Shown piece after piece: positions 24,743 through 33,356 of a stretch of 43,574 bases of DNA; within the stretch, counting starts at the first letter, position 1; every line of letters starts with the position of its first letter. Under the pieces are notes generated by a model. It worked only from the letters and a program-made list of their open reading frames with translations. It made no database searches and was not told the DNA's origin. The stretch comes from Eisenbergiella sp900555195 (lineage in GTDB: Bacteria > Bacillota > Clostridia > Lachnospirales > Lachnospiraceae): positions 1 through 43,574 of the forward strand of contig CABUMH010000020.1 of NCBI GenBank assembly GCA_902492555.1. The letters are read 5' to 3'. Position numbers and translations under genes: made by a program.

Positions 24743-25723
24743 ATGAGCAAAGAGAATTTCGGAAATCAGGAATTGCTTACGATACGAGGGCTCTCCATCT
24801 CCTTCCAGCAGTATGAGAAGGGAACGAGGCAGAACCTTCTTCCCGTGATCCGGGATCTGCAGGCTACGGTTCGGGAGAAGGAGATTGTGGCCATTGTGGG
24901 CGCCAGCGGTTCCGGAAAAAGCCTCCTGGCCCATGCGGTGATGGGCCTGCTTCCTTCCAATGCGCGCATGGATGGGCAGATCCTGTATCAGGGGGAGCCC
25001 TTAAATGCCAAGCGGTTGGAGCAGCTGCGGGGCAGGCAGATCGCCCTGGTGCCCCAGAGCGTCACCTACCTGGATCCGCTGATGAAGATTGGAAAGCAGG
25101 TGACGGGGGTAAGACGGAATGCGAAGAATATCCAGCGGCAAAGGGAACTGTTCGCAAAGTATGATTTGCCCGCTGACGCGGAAAATCTATATCCCTTCGC
25201 CTGCTCCGGCGGGATGATACGAAGGATCCTGCTGGCGGCGGCCCTGATGGAATCTCCCAGGCTGATCATTGCGGACGAGCCGACCCCTGGCCTGGATATG
25301 AAACTGGCCAAAAGGGCGATGGAAGACTTTCGTGAATTCGCCCGCCAGGGAAACGGCGTACTCCTGATTACCCATGATCTGGAATTGGCCATCCAGACTG
25401 CGGATCGGATCGTGGTTTTCTATGCGGGATGTATGGTGGAGGAGGCGAAGGCTTCGGATTTTGCATCGGAAGCTTCCCTGAGGCACCCTTATACACGCGC
25501 TTTGTGGAAGGCGATGCCGCGCAATGGCTTTGTACCGATAGAGGGAAGACAGCCTTACGCGCGGGAACTTACGGAAGGCTGCGTCTTTCGGGCGCGTTGT
25601 CCCTGGGCAGGGGAAGGCTGCGATGGCCCGATTCCGGTCTGTGAGAAGGAGCAGGGGCTGGTACGGTGCGTCCGATATGCGTTGGACGGCAGGACGGAAC
25701 CGCGGCAGTTTGGACAGGTATGA
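24743..25723 (+). CDS. ABC transporter ATPase 1 (NikD/DppD type)
   Basis: Cytoplasmic ATPase, 326 residues from ATG 24743 (GGGGGTGTATGG in front). Walker A is GASGSGKSLL, the Q-loop is in ALVPQSVTYLDPLMKIG, the signature is CSGGMIRRILLAAAL (the usual LSGGMxQR is altered) and Walker B is LIIADEPTPGLDMKL, with the switch His in LLITHDLELA. The C-terminal part has the oligopeptide/dipeptide transporter extension: RHPYTRALWKAMP and a cysteine-containing FRARCPWAGEGC. Works with the shorter second ATPase next to it. Confidence 0.87.
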   Translation: MSKENFGNQELLTIRGLSISFQQYEKGTRQNLLPVIRDLQATVREKEIVAIVGASGSGKSLLAHAVMGLLPSNARMDGQILYQGEPLNAKRLEQLRGRQIALVPQSVTYLDPLMKIGKQVTGVRRNAKNIQRQRELFAKYDLPADAENLYPFACSGGMIRRILLAAALMESPRLIIADEPTPGLDMKLAKRAMEDFREFARQGNGVLLITHDLELAIQTADRIVVFYAGCMVEEAKASDFASEASLRHPYTRALWKAMPRNGFVPIEGRQPYARELTEGCVFRARCPWAGEGCDGPIPVCEKEQGLVRCVRYALDGRTEPRQFGQV

Positions 25724-25751
25724 ACGGTTGGAAGAAAGGAGGGAGCCCGGA

Positions 25752-26411
25752 ATGCTTGTGGCCGAAAATCTGGTGTTTTCCTATAAAAATAAGAAAATTT
25801 TTGACGGCCTTTCCTTATGCGTAGGCGAGAGGGAACGGGTTGGGATCCTGGCTCCCAGCGGGTTCGGAAAGACGACGCTTCTGCGCCTGCTGGGAGGATA
25901 TCTGCAGCCGGATTCCGGGCGGATTGCGGTGGATGGTTCCCCTCTGCCGAAGAAGGGATACTGTCCGGTACAGCTGATCTGGCAGCATCCGGAGAAGGCG
26001 GTGAATCCCAGACTGCGGATGGAGAAGACGCTGCGGGAAGGCGCAGGAGTGGATCGGAGGCTGGAGGAGAGGCTGGGGATCGAGCAGGAATGGAAAATGC
26101 GTTTTCCAAGGGAACTGTCCGGAGGAGAGCTGCAGCGATTCTGCATTGCGCGTTCTCTCGGGCCCCAAACCAGATATCTGCTCTGTGATGAGATCACCGC
26201 GATGCTGGATCTGATCACGCAGGGGCAGATATGGCGCTTTTTAATAGAAGAGACGAAACGGCGTGGGATTGGAATGGTCATTGCCAGCCACAGCCGGGAA
26301 CTGCTGGATTATGTATGTACGAGGCAGATCGACCTGACGGATTCCGGCAGAAAGGAGGAAGAATATGGATATGACGCGAATGGACGCGCAGGAAGTGTTG
26401 ATCAAATATAA
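25752..26411 (+). CDS. ABC transporter ATPase 2 (NikE type, short)
   Basis: Second ATPase, 219 residues from ATG 25752 (AAAGGAGGGAGCCCGGA in front). Walker A is APSGFGKTTLL with Ala in place of the first Gly, signature LSGGELQRFCIARSL, Walker B YLLCDEITAMLDLITQ, switch His in VIASHSRELLDY. It ends right after the core fold, lacking the C-terminal dipeptide-transporter extension of its partner, as in other NikE-like subunits. Its last 47 bp overlap the larB start, a strong sign that transport and cofactor synthesis are made together. Confidence 0.87.
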   Translation: MLVAENLVFSYKNKKIFDGLSLCVGERERVGILAPSGFGKTTLLRLLGGYLQPDSGRIAVDGSPLPKKGYCPVQLIWQHPEKAVNPRLRMEKTLREGAGVDRRLEERLGIEQEWKMRFPRELSGGELQRFCIARSLGPQTRYLLCDEITAMLDLITQGQIWRFLIEETKRRGIGMVIASHSRELLDYVCTRQIDLTDSGRKEEEYGYDANGRAGSVDQI

Positions 26412-27129
26412 AAACGGAGAACTTTCCCTGGAGGAAGCGGAAGGGTATTTCCGCAGGGAGCCTTTTGAAGAATTGGAATATGCCAAGTTGGATTCTCACA
26501 GGAAGCTTCGCTCCGGTTTCGCGGAGGTGATCTTCTGCAGCAGAAAAGCGGACGAACATCTGCGTTCGATTTTCCGCCGCCTGTATGAGGAGGAGGGAGA
26601 GGTCTTGGGAACGAGGGCCTCCATGGAGCAATATGAACTCATCCGGCGGGATTTTCCGCAGGTATCCTACGATCCCATCTCCCGGATCCTGAAGATCGAA
26701 AAGGAAGGGAAGGAGCGTATCGGCAAGGTGGCAGTCTGCACTGCCGGCACAGCGGATATTCCCGTGGCGGAGGAAGCTGCCCAGACGGCGGAATTCTTCG
26801 GAACCAGGGTGGAGCGCATCTATGATGTGGGTGTCAGCGGCCTCCACCGCCTGCTTTCCCGCCTGGAGACGATCCAGAGCGCAAACTGCGTGGTGGCGGT
26901 AGCCGGCATGGAAGGAGCCCTGGCCAGCGTGATCGGCGGGCTGGTGGCCAACCCCGTCCTGGCGGTGCCCACTTCCGTTGGCTATGGAGCCAGCATGAAC
27001 GGGCTGTCCGCGCTGCTCACCATGATTAATTCCTGCGCCAACGGGATCGCTGTGCTGAACATTGATAACGGCTACGGAGCGGGCTATATGGCCACCCAGA
27101 TCAACAGGCTGGCGGAAAGGAAGGAATAA
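26365..27129 (+). CDS. larB: LarB, nicotinic acid adenine dinucleotide carboxylase/hydrolase
   Basis: First enzyme of nickel-pincer nucleotide (NPN) synthesis: carboxylates the pyridinium of NaAD and splits the phosphoanhydride, giving pyridinium-3,5-biscarboxylic acid mononucleotide. The 254 residues show the LarB N-terminal helix region and FAEVIFCSRKADEH, then a PurE-like domain: VAVCTAGTADIPVAEEA, VYDVGVSGLHRLL-type segment, VVAVAGMEGALASVIGGLVANPVLAVPTSVGYGAS, and a late NSCANGIAVLNIDNGYGAG, where Cys is placed like the catalytic Cys of Lactiplantibacillus plantarum LarB. AGGAGGAAGAAT precedes the ATG, which lies inside the end of the second ATPase gene. larC starts four bases after the stop. 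Confidence 0.93.
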   Translation: MDMTRMDAQEVLIKYKNGELSLEEAEGYFRREPFEELEYAKLDSHRKLRSGFAEVIFCSRKADEHLRSIFRRLYEEEGEVLGTRASMEQYELIRRDFPQVSYDPISRILKIEKEGKERIGKVAVCTAGTADIPVAEEAAQTAEFFGTRVERIYDVGVSGLHRLLSRLETIQSANCVVAVAGMEGALASVIGGLVANPVLAVPTSVGYGASMNGLSALLTMINSCANGIAVLNIDNGYGAGYMATQINRLAERKE

Positions 27130-27133
27130 AGCG

Positions 27134-28495
27134 ATGGGAAATTGTTTATATTTAGAATGTCTTACAGGTATCAGCGGCGACATGACGGCGGCCGCCCTGC
27201 TGGATCTGGGGGCGGATCGGGAGGCGCTGGAACGCGCGCTCGCTTCGCTGCCGGTGGACGGATTTGCGGTGCGCATCAGCCGCGTGAAGAAATCCGGCCT
27301 GGATGTCTGTGATTTTGACGTGCTGCTGGATGCGGAACATGAAAACCATGACCACGATATGGAATACCTTTATGGAGGCACAGGAGATGTCCATGCATCC
27401 GAATCTGCGCACGGCCATGACCATGAGCACTCCCACGAGCATTCTCACGATCATGAGCATGCTGGCGACCATACGCACCCCCACGACCATGCCCATGAAC
27501 ACGACCACAGCCATCCCCATGTGCACAGAGGAATGAGAGAAATCCGTCAGATCCTGGAACAGGCGGAGATGACGGAACGCGCCAGAAAGACGGCGGAGCG
27601 GATTTTTGATATTCTTGCCGATGCGGAGGCGGCCGCCCATGGGGTGGACAAAGAAGAGGTGCATTTTCATGAAGTGGGGGCGGTGGACTCCATCGTGGAT
27701 ATCGTGGCGGTCTCCGTCTGCCTGGACAGCCTGGACATTACGGAGGCTGTGGTGCCGAAGCTTTGTGAGGGAAGCGGCTTTGTCCGCTGCCAGCATGGGC
27801 TGATTCCCGTTCCTGTGCCTGCGGTGGCGAATATCGCCGGGGCGCACGGGCTGAAGCTGTCCGTGACGGATGTGCAGGGGGAACTGGTCACGCCCACGGG
27901 CGCGGCGATCGTGGCAGCGATCCGCACAGGAGATCAGCTGCCGGATGGATTTGTGATCAGGAAAATCGGAATGGGCGCGGGAAAACGCGCTTACGAGAGG
28001 CCGAGCATCCTGCGCGCAATGCTGATTGAGGATGCGAAAAGAGAGGAAGATGAGATCTGCAAGCTGGAGACCAATATCGATGACTGCTCCGGCGAAGCCC
28101 TGGGTTATGTGATGGAGCGCCTGTTTGAAGCGGGGGCGAGGGACGTGCACTATATGCCGGTATATATGAAAAAGAACAGGCCGGCCTGGCAGCTGAACGT
28201 GATCTGCATGCCGCAGGATCGCCAGAAGCTGGAAGAAATTCTGTTCCGTGAGACAACGACCATCGGCATCCGCAGGGTGATGATGCAGCGCACCGTGCTG
28301 GAGCGCAGGAATGTCACCATATCCACGACGCTGGGGGAAGCTGAGGTGAAGGTCTGCCGTCTGGAAGCGGGTTCCCGCTGCTATCCGGAATATGATAGCG
28401 CGGCCAGGCTGGCCCGGGAAAACGATCTTCCTTTTCTGGAGGCCTATGAGCGGATCCGTGCAGAGGGAGAGCGGAAGCTTGCAGAGGAAGGATAA
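27134..28495 (+). CDS. larC: LarC, CTP-dependent nickel insertase, single uninterrupted frame
   Basis: Last enzyme of NPN synthesis, a cyclometallase that inserts nickel with CTP. The ATG at 27134 has AAAGGAAGGAATAAAGCG in front, giving 453 residues. N-terminus LYLECLTGISGDMTAAALLDLGAD and CEGSGFVRCQHGLIPVPVPAV are typical of LarC1; CKLETNIDDCSGEALGYVMERLFEAGARDVHYMPVYMKKNRPAW is the LarC2 domain. In L. plantarum these halves are joined by programmed frameshifting; here they are one frame. Between about residues 68 and 132 is a loop with about 23 histidines (repeats such as HDHEHSHEHSHDHEH), a likely nickel store or entry site. larE starts 40 bp on. Confidence 0.94.
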   Translation: MGNCLYLECLTGISGDMTAAALLDLGADREALERALASLPVDGFAVRISRVKKSGLDVCDFDVLLDAEHENHDHDMEYLYGGTGDVHASESAHGHDHEHSHEHSHDHEHAGDHTHPHDHAHEHDHSHPHVHRGMREIRQILEQAEMTERARKTAERIFDILADAEAAAHGVDKEEVHFHEVGAVDSIVDIVAVSVCLDSLDITEAVVPKLCEGSGFVRCQHGLIPVPVPAVANIAGAHGLKLSVTDVQGELVTPTGAAIVAAIRTGDQLPDGFVIRKIGMGAGKRAYERPSILRAMLIEDAKREEDEICKLETNIDDCSGEALGYVMERLFEAGARDVHYMPVYMKKNRPAWQLNVICMPQDRQKLEEILFRETTTIGIRRVMMQRTVLERRNVTISTTLGEAEVKVCRLEAGSRCYPEYDSAARLARENDLPFLEAYERIRAEGERKLAEEG

Positions 28496-28535
28496 AAACG
28501 TCCGCTGCAGCCATAAAGGCCGCGGATGCTTCGAC

Positions 28536-29450
28536 ATGGAGAGAAAAACGGAGGACAAACACGCATTGGAACAGAAAAACCAGAATTGGGAAGAAAAAAA
28601 ACGGGCTTTAGAAAGTTATATGGATGAACTGGCCGGGGCGGATATCCTGGTGGCGTTTTCCGGCGGGGCGGACAGCGCGCTTCTGCTCGCAGCGGCCTGC
28701 CGTGCCGCAAAGCGGCGGGCTGCTGCGGACGGCGTGACCGCTTCCCGCATCTTTGCGGCTACGGTCGCAACAAGACTACATCCGGCGCAGGATGAGAAAG
28801 TGGCCGCGCAGGTGGCGGCTGCGCTTGGGGCCAGCCATTTGGTCATCCGGATCGATGAATTGTCCGAAGCCGGAATCGAAGACAATCCGGCGGAACGCTG
28901 CTACCTGTGTAAGAAATATCTGTTCGGCCGCCTTTTGGAGGAAACGGCCCGGCTGGGAATCTCCACAGTATTGGAGGGCACCAATGCGGACGACCTGCAG
29001 GTTTACCGCCCCGGGATCCGGGCTGTCAGGGAATTGGGCATTCTGAGCCCTCTGGCACAGCTTGGCTTTACGAAAGAGGAGGTGCGTGCGCTGGCGGCGG
29101 AATATGGCCTGTCCGTTTCAAACCGCCCTTCTTCCCCCTGTCTGGCAACCCGTTTTCCATATGGAACAAAGCTTTCCTATGAGCGGATGGAGGCGGTGGA
29201 TAAGGGAGAACAGTATTTAAGATCGCTGGGATTCTATAATGTGCGCCTCCGTGTCCATCAGGACGTCGCCCGGATCGAAGTGGATGCAAAAGATCGAGGC
29301 AGGCTGCTGGAACAGGCAGATGGAATCCTTTCTTATATAAAACGCCTGGGATTCGTTTATGTTACGCTGGATCTGGAAGGGTTTCGGTCGGGAAGCATGG
29401 ATGTAGGGCTATCCATGGATGTGGGGATATCACAGCAGCTGAACCGTTAG
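28536..29450 (+). CDS. larE: LarE, PP-loop sulfur insertase, three-cysteine type
   Basis: Adenylates the pyridinium biscarboxylate and turns both carboxylates into thiocarboxylates. The 304 residues contain the PP-loop AFSGGADSALLL (42-47 SGGADS), TRLHPAQDE, and GTNADDLQVYRPGIRAVRELGILSPLAQLGFTK. Cysteines stand at 122 and 125 (RCYLCKK) and at 202 (SSPCLATRFPYG). Sacrificial LarE of L. plantarum uses one Cys at the last site, whereas Thermotoga-type LarE uses a three-Cys set to hold a [4Fe-4S] cluster and can turn over; this protein has the second pattern. The ATG at 28536 has a weak ribosome site; a TTG at 28565 behind CGGAGG is an alternative. Confidence 0.92.
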   Translation: MERKTEDKHALEQKNQNWEEKKRALESYMDELAGADILVAFSGGADSALLLAAACRAAKRRAAADGVTASRIFAATVATRLHPAQDEKVAAQVAAALGASHLVIRIDELSEAGIEDNPAERCYLCKKYLFGRLLEETARLGISTVLEGTNADDLQVYRPGIRAVRELGILSPLAQLGFTKEEVRALAAEYGLSVSNRPSSPCLATRFPYGTKLSYERMEAVDKGEQYLRSLGFYNVRLRVHQDVARIEVDAKDRGRLLEQADGILSYIKRLGFVYVTLDLEGFRSGSMDVGLSMDVGISQQLNR

Positions 29451-29497
29451 AGATTCTGTTTTTGGGTAAAATAAGAATAGAAGAAAGGGGGATTTCC

Positions 29498-30229
29498 ATG
29501 GAAAAGAGAATTGCCACATTGAGAAGAATTCTGGATGACAGCGCCTATACCGTGATGCTGTGCGGTTCCGGAATGATGGAAGAAGGAGGGTATCGCGGCA
29601 TCAAGAACGCGGACAGGGCCTATGATATTGAAAAAAAGTATGGATTTTCGCCGGAAGAGATTTTTACCAGCGGCTTTTATAATGCCAGGCCCAAGCAGTT
29701 CTTTGAATTCTATAAAGAAGAACTTCTGAGGAATGCGCCCAATCCCACAGAATCGGGGATGGCCATGGCGGCGATGGAGATAGCGGGCAAGCTTCAGTGT
29801 GTGATCACAAGCAATGTATTTGAGCAGGGACGCAGGGCAGGATGCCGGAACGTGCTGCAGCTGCATGGAAGCATATATGGGAATGTCTGCACCAAATGCG
29901 GCAGACAGTATCCTATGGAATATGTTCGGGATGCGAAAGGGGTTCCGGTCTGTGAAGACTGCGGCCATACGATCCGGCCGCAGGTCTATCTGTTCGGCGA
30001 GATGGCGGACAGCCAGCTGATCAGCCGGGCTGTGGAACAGATTTCCAAAGCGGAGGTGCTTCTCCTTTTGGGAACCAATCTGAACTCAGATGTATTCGGA
30101 CAGTATATCAAGTATTTCAACGGAAAATATCTGGTCATCATTCATAAAAACAGCCACTATCTGGACGAAAATGCGGATATGGTTTTTGAAGACCATCCGA
30201 TGAATATCCTTCCGCAGCTTGGTTATTGA
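29498..30229 (+). CDS. Divergent sirtuin (Sir2-family) at the end of the lar operon
   Basis: NAD-dependent lysine deacylase fold, 243 residues; AAAGGGGG lies before the ATG. The zinc ribbon is complete (NVCTKCGRQYP and PVCEDCGHTIRPQVYLFGE) and the catalytic LHG histidine is kept in VLQLHGSIYG. The NAD motifs are changed: the usual GAGxSxxSGIPDFR reads GSGMMEEGGYRGIKNAD, and the usual TQNID reads TSNVFE. GTSLxV is GTNLNSD. Activity on NAD may thus differ or be lost. It follows larE by 47 bp with the same polarity, so probably is co-transcribed. Its stop overlaps the convergent next gene by seven bases. Family is firm; a link with NPN metabolism is inference. Confidence 0.85.
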   Translation: MEKRIATLRRILDDSAYTVMLCGSGMMEEGGYRGIKNADRAYDIEKKYGFSPEEIFTSGFYNARPKQFFEFYKEELLRNAPNPTESGMAMAAMEIAGKLQCVITSNVFEQGRRAGCRNVLQLHGSIYGNVCTKCGRQYPMEYVRDAKGVPVCEDCGHTIRPQVYLFGEMADSQLISRAVEQISKAEVLLLLGTNLNSDVFGQYIKYFNGKYLVIIHKNSHYLDENADMVFEDHPMNILPQLGY

Positions 30230-31491
30230 GGCCTTGCGGCAGGGGAAGAAAGTTCGGCTCCGGGCGGCGGATACATGCGTGCGATCCGGTTTTCAGGTTC
30301 TGTATCACACAGATAGAGGACGAAGAGAAAGAAATATTCCAGGGGCTTCATCAAAAGATAGACGATATCCGCCGTGTAAGGAGAACGGATGTGCCGTGCG
30401 ATAGGGAGGCCGTAGGTATCGTAAAAATGCCGGATGCGGCGGTGCAGGCCGGGGAGGCGTTCTTCCAGAAGCTGTTCAAACGCGTTGGCAATGCACAGCT
30501 GGCGGTTGACGATGACTATATGACCATGACGGACGCCCATACGCAGAGGCTTTACCAGTTTTCGATGCCCTCCGGCGGCAACGGTGCACAGATAATGCTC
30601 ATCATAGTAGAGGTTGGGGGGAGAAACCTTTTGGGACAGATTCCATCCTGAGGTTTCGGTCCAGGCGCGCAGAACGGCGTCCGGCCTCTGGCCGAACAGG
30701 GCCAGAAGAGCAATACACAGCCCGAGAAGCGGCCACATCAGAAGAAAGGAAACGATATACCAGCGTCGGGCGTTGTACAGCCAGGCGTTTATTCTGCCAA
30801 GAAGCCCCTGCTGACTGGCCGGAGCGGAATCGCTTCGGGAAGCGCTCTCTGACGGCGGATGGAGGCGGCCCCATTCCAGCGTACAGGCGCGGACGGTTTT
30901 GGCGGCTATCAGAATGCAGTTAAAGGGAAACAGGCAGAGGAGCAGAAAGTCGGAACGAAAAATCTGCACAATCCAGGCCAGGCATTCGGCAACGCCAAGA
31001 TACATAGCGCTCATGGACAGCACGATCACGAGGGGAGGCATCTTGCCAAGGGGGAGAAGGGACAGCAGGAGATATCCGGCAATCCCTAAGAGGGATAGAA
31101 AAAACACGGTGGGATAGGCTTCGGTCCAGATCGGGGTGTGCATCTGGGAGTTGCGGAGCGTTTCCGGCCAGTCGGCCTGGAACTGTATTCCCATAAACGG
31201 AAGGAGAAGCAGGCCATAGAGGGAGCCAAGCAGGATCGTGATCCACTCAAACCGCCGTGCAGTCCCGCGGTATTTATAAAATTTGGACGGGGCGAAGGTG
31301 AAGAAAAGATTGATGCCGGTCAGTACGAGCGGATGGAGCAGGAACGTGCCGGTAAAGAGCGCATAAAAAAGGAATTCTCCTGCGCCCGCATGGCCGGAAG
31401 CAAAAAGCATGTAAAATAATCCGGCAAAAAATCCGGCCGCTTCGGTCAGGAGAAACGAACACAGGCAGGGATGTTTTTTCAGAAAATACAT
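30223..31491 (-). CDS. Polytopic membrane protein, function unknown (DUF6688-like)
   Basis: 422 residues from ATG 31491, behind AAAAGGAGGTTTC. About seven hydrophobic helices cover residues 5-195 (e.g. FFAGLFYMLFASG, ILLGSLYGLLLLPFMG, VFFLSLLGIAGYLLLSLLPLG), a Ser-rich cytoplasmic loop lies near 220-235, and two more helices follow at about 250-275. The C-terminal domain has conserved-looking GGHRKLVKPLRMGVRHGHIVIVNRQLCIANAFEQLLEERLPGLHR and ends with FYDTYGLP...YLLMKPLEYFFLFVLYLCDTEPENRIARMY. From memory this resembles a domain of unknown function (DUF6688) in Clostridia; no biochemical role is known to me. Convergent with the sirtuin gene and divergent from the DUF4091 gene. Confidence 0.7.
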   Translation of the reverse strand: MYFLKKHPCLCSFLLTEAAGFFAGLFYMLFASGHAGAGEFLFYALFTGTFLLHPLVLTGINLFFTFAPSKFYKYRGTARRFEWITILLGSLYGLLLLPFMGIQFQADWPETLRNSQMHTPIWTEAYPTVFFLSLLGIAGYLLLSLLPLGKMPPLVIVLSMSAMYLGVAECLAWIVQIFRSDFLLLCLFPFNCILIAAKTVRACTLEWGRLHPPSESASRSDSAPASQQGLLGRINAWLYNARRWYIVSFLLMWPLLGLCIALLALFGQRPDAVLRAWTETSGWNLSQKVSPPNLYYDEHYLCTVAAGGHRKLVKPLRMGVRHGHIVIVNRQLCIANAFEQLLEERLPGLHRRIRHFYDTYGLPIARHIRSPYTADIVYLLMKPLEYFFLFVLYLCDTEPENRIARMYPPPGAELSSPAARPQ

Positions 31492-31636
31492 GAAACCTCC
31501 TTTTGCCGCACGAGCGGACGGGAACAAACAAAAAGGGGAACAAGGTTCCAAAGAGAAGGGAAGTTTCCTTTCTTTTGATGAATCTGATTATAATATGGAG
31601 ATGGGGAAAATGCAACGACGCGGAAAGGAGCAAAGT

Positions 31637-33331
31637 GTGAATGGATTTGAATTTTTCCTGGCAGGCAGTCTGGAAAAGATTTTTCCGGAACGCAGGCCGG
31701 AAGGGATGCGGGAAGGCGACCGGCTCTGTATCCTGAAAGGAGAGATTCCGGCGGTTCAGCTGGTATATTGGAGAAAACCGGGAGAAGAAAAACTTCCTGG
31801 GACATGGCTCTGCCGGGTGGAAGGATTTGCGGCAAAGGCCCGCATGCGCCGGGTGGAGCTGGTGCCGTCCGCCTTTCCCTGCTATGAAGGCAGAGATGAG
31901 AATTACTTATCCACGCAGCCTGGGCTGTTTCCGGATCTGTTGGAGCCGGTTGAGGACGGACGGATCCGGCCTCTGCCGGGGCAGTTCCGGTCGTTGTGGA
32001 TCGATTTCCCGGACACTGCGGAGGTGGAAGCGGGAGTATACCAGGTGGAAATCGTGCTGACGCCCGAATGGACGGGAGATTTGGAAGAAACGTCTGCAAA
32101 GCGTGCGGAGGAAGAAGCGCTCCGCCTGCATTTTTGGCTGGAGGTGTCGGAAGAAACGCTTCCTGAACAGACGCTGATCCATACGGAATGGTTTCATTCG
32201 GACTGCCTGGCGGATTATTATCATGTGGAACCGTTTGGGGAAAGGCATTGGAATGTGCTGGAAGGCCAGATACGGCTGGCAGGTGAACTGGGCATAAATA
32301 TGCTGTTGGCGCCGGTTTTCACGCCTCCGCTGGACACGCGGGTGGGAGGAGAGAGAACCACGGTGCAGCTTGTGGATATCGTTCTTGAAAACGGAGAATA
32401 CCGCTTCGACTTTGCACGGCTGGAAAGATGGTGTTCTCTGTGCCGGAAATACGGGATATCCTACCTGGAAATACCTCATCTTTTCACACAGTGGGGAGCC
32501 AAGGCGACGCCGAAGATCTGCGTGGCGGAAAACGGGATTGCCAAAAAGAAATTCGGCTGGCATGTTCCCGCGGACAGCCCGGAATACCGCCGGTTCCTGG
32601 AGGCCTTTCTTCCGGCGCTGCAAAGGGAGATTGAACGGCTTGGATATACGAGAAAACAGGTATATTTTCATATATCGGACGAACCATCCAAGGAACAGCT
32701 GGAAAGCTACAGCCGCGCCAAAAAGACTGTGGCCGATCTGCTGGAAGGCTGGCAGGTGATTGATGCGCTCAGCGACTTCGCATTTTATCAGGAGGGGCTG
32801 GTAGAACATCCGGTTCCCTCAAACGATCATATTCAGCCGTTTGCGGATCATGGGGTAGAGGACTTGTGGGTATATTACTGTTGTGGGCAGGGATATGAGG
32901 TGCCGAACCGCTTTTTTGCGATGCCGAGCGCCAGATGCAGGATCATGGGAGTGCTGCTCTATCTCTATGATTTGAAAGGATTTCTGCACTGGGGATTCAA
33001 TTTTTATAACAGCGCGCTTTCCGTCACGCACCTGGATCCCTATTTTGACACCCATGGAGGATATGCGTTCCCTTCCGGAGATCCTTTTCTGGTTTATCCC
33101 GGAGCGGATGGCAAACCGCGCTCTTCCATCCGGGCGCAGGTGCAGCTGGAAGGGCTTGGAGATCTGCGTGCGCTCCGCCTACTGGAAAAAAAGATCGGGA
33201 GAGAACGGGTGATAGAACTGATCTACGAAGGGCAGCAGCATCCGTTTACTTTCCGGAAGTATCCCATGCAGGCATCGTACCTGTATGAACTGCGCAGAAA
33301 GATCGCGCGTGCCCTGAAAAATGAGACGTAA
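31637..33331 (+). CDS. DUF4091 glycosidase-like protein (GH123-related)
   Basis: 564 residues from a GTG at 31637 with AAAGGAG six bases before it; an ATG at 31595 is an alternative without such a site. No signal peptide, so cytoplasmic. Beta-sandwich N-terminal region to about 175 (GVYQVEIVLTPEW), then a (beta/alpha)8-like domain with TEWFHSDCLADYYHV, LAGELGINMLLAPVFTPPLDT and the motif YFHISDEPS (about residue 350), whose Asp-Glu pair matches the catalytic pair of GH123-type N-acetyl-galactosaminidases. The C-terminal GFLHWGFNFYN, LDPYF and DPFLVYPG are typical of DUF4091. Likely an oligosaccharide hydrolase with amino-sugar preference, which is inference. Confidence 0.8.
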   Translation: MNGFEFFLAGSLEKIFPERRPEGMREGDRLCILKGEIPAVQLVYWRKPGEEKLPGTWLCRVEGFAAKARMRRVELVPSAFPCYEGRDENYLSTQPGLFPDLLEPVEDGRIRPLPGQFRSLWIDFPDTAEVEAGVYQVEIVLTPEWTGDLEETSAKRAEEEALRLHFWLEVSEETLPEQTLIHTEWFHSDCLADYYHVEPFGERHWNVLEGQIRLAGELGINMLLAPVFTPPLDTRVGGERTTVQLVDIVLENGEYRFDFARLERWCSLCRKYGISYLEIPHLFTQWGAKATPKICVAENGIAKKKFGWHVPADSPEYRRFLEAFLPALQREIERLGYTRKQVYFHISDEPSKEQLESYSRAKKTVADLLEGWQVIDALSDFAFYQEGLVEHPVPSNDHIQPFADHGVEDLWVYYCCGQGYEVPNRFFAMPSARCRIMGVLLYLYDLKGFLHWGFNFYNSALSVTHLDPYFDTHGGYAFPSGDPFLVYPGADGKPRSSIRAQVQLEGLGDLRALRLLEKKIGRERVIELIYEGQQHPFTFRKYPMQASYLYELRRKIARALKNET

Positions 33332-33356
33332 ATATGTAAGGCTGCTGAAGAGAGAG

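Noticed and set aside
27411..27520. CRISPR-like short repeats
   Set aside because: The periodic CA-rich repeats are the codons of the LarC histidine loop, in frame and without spacers.
27152..28558. 468-residue leftward frame opposite larC
   Set aside because: Antisense shadow; the Met/Val-rich stretch is just the complement of the His-rich loop.
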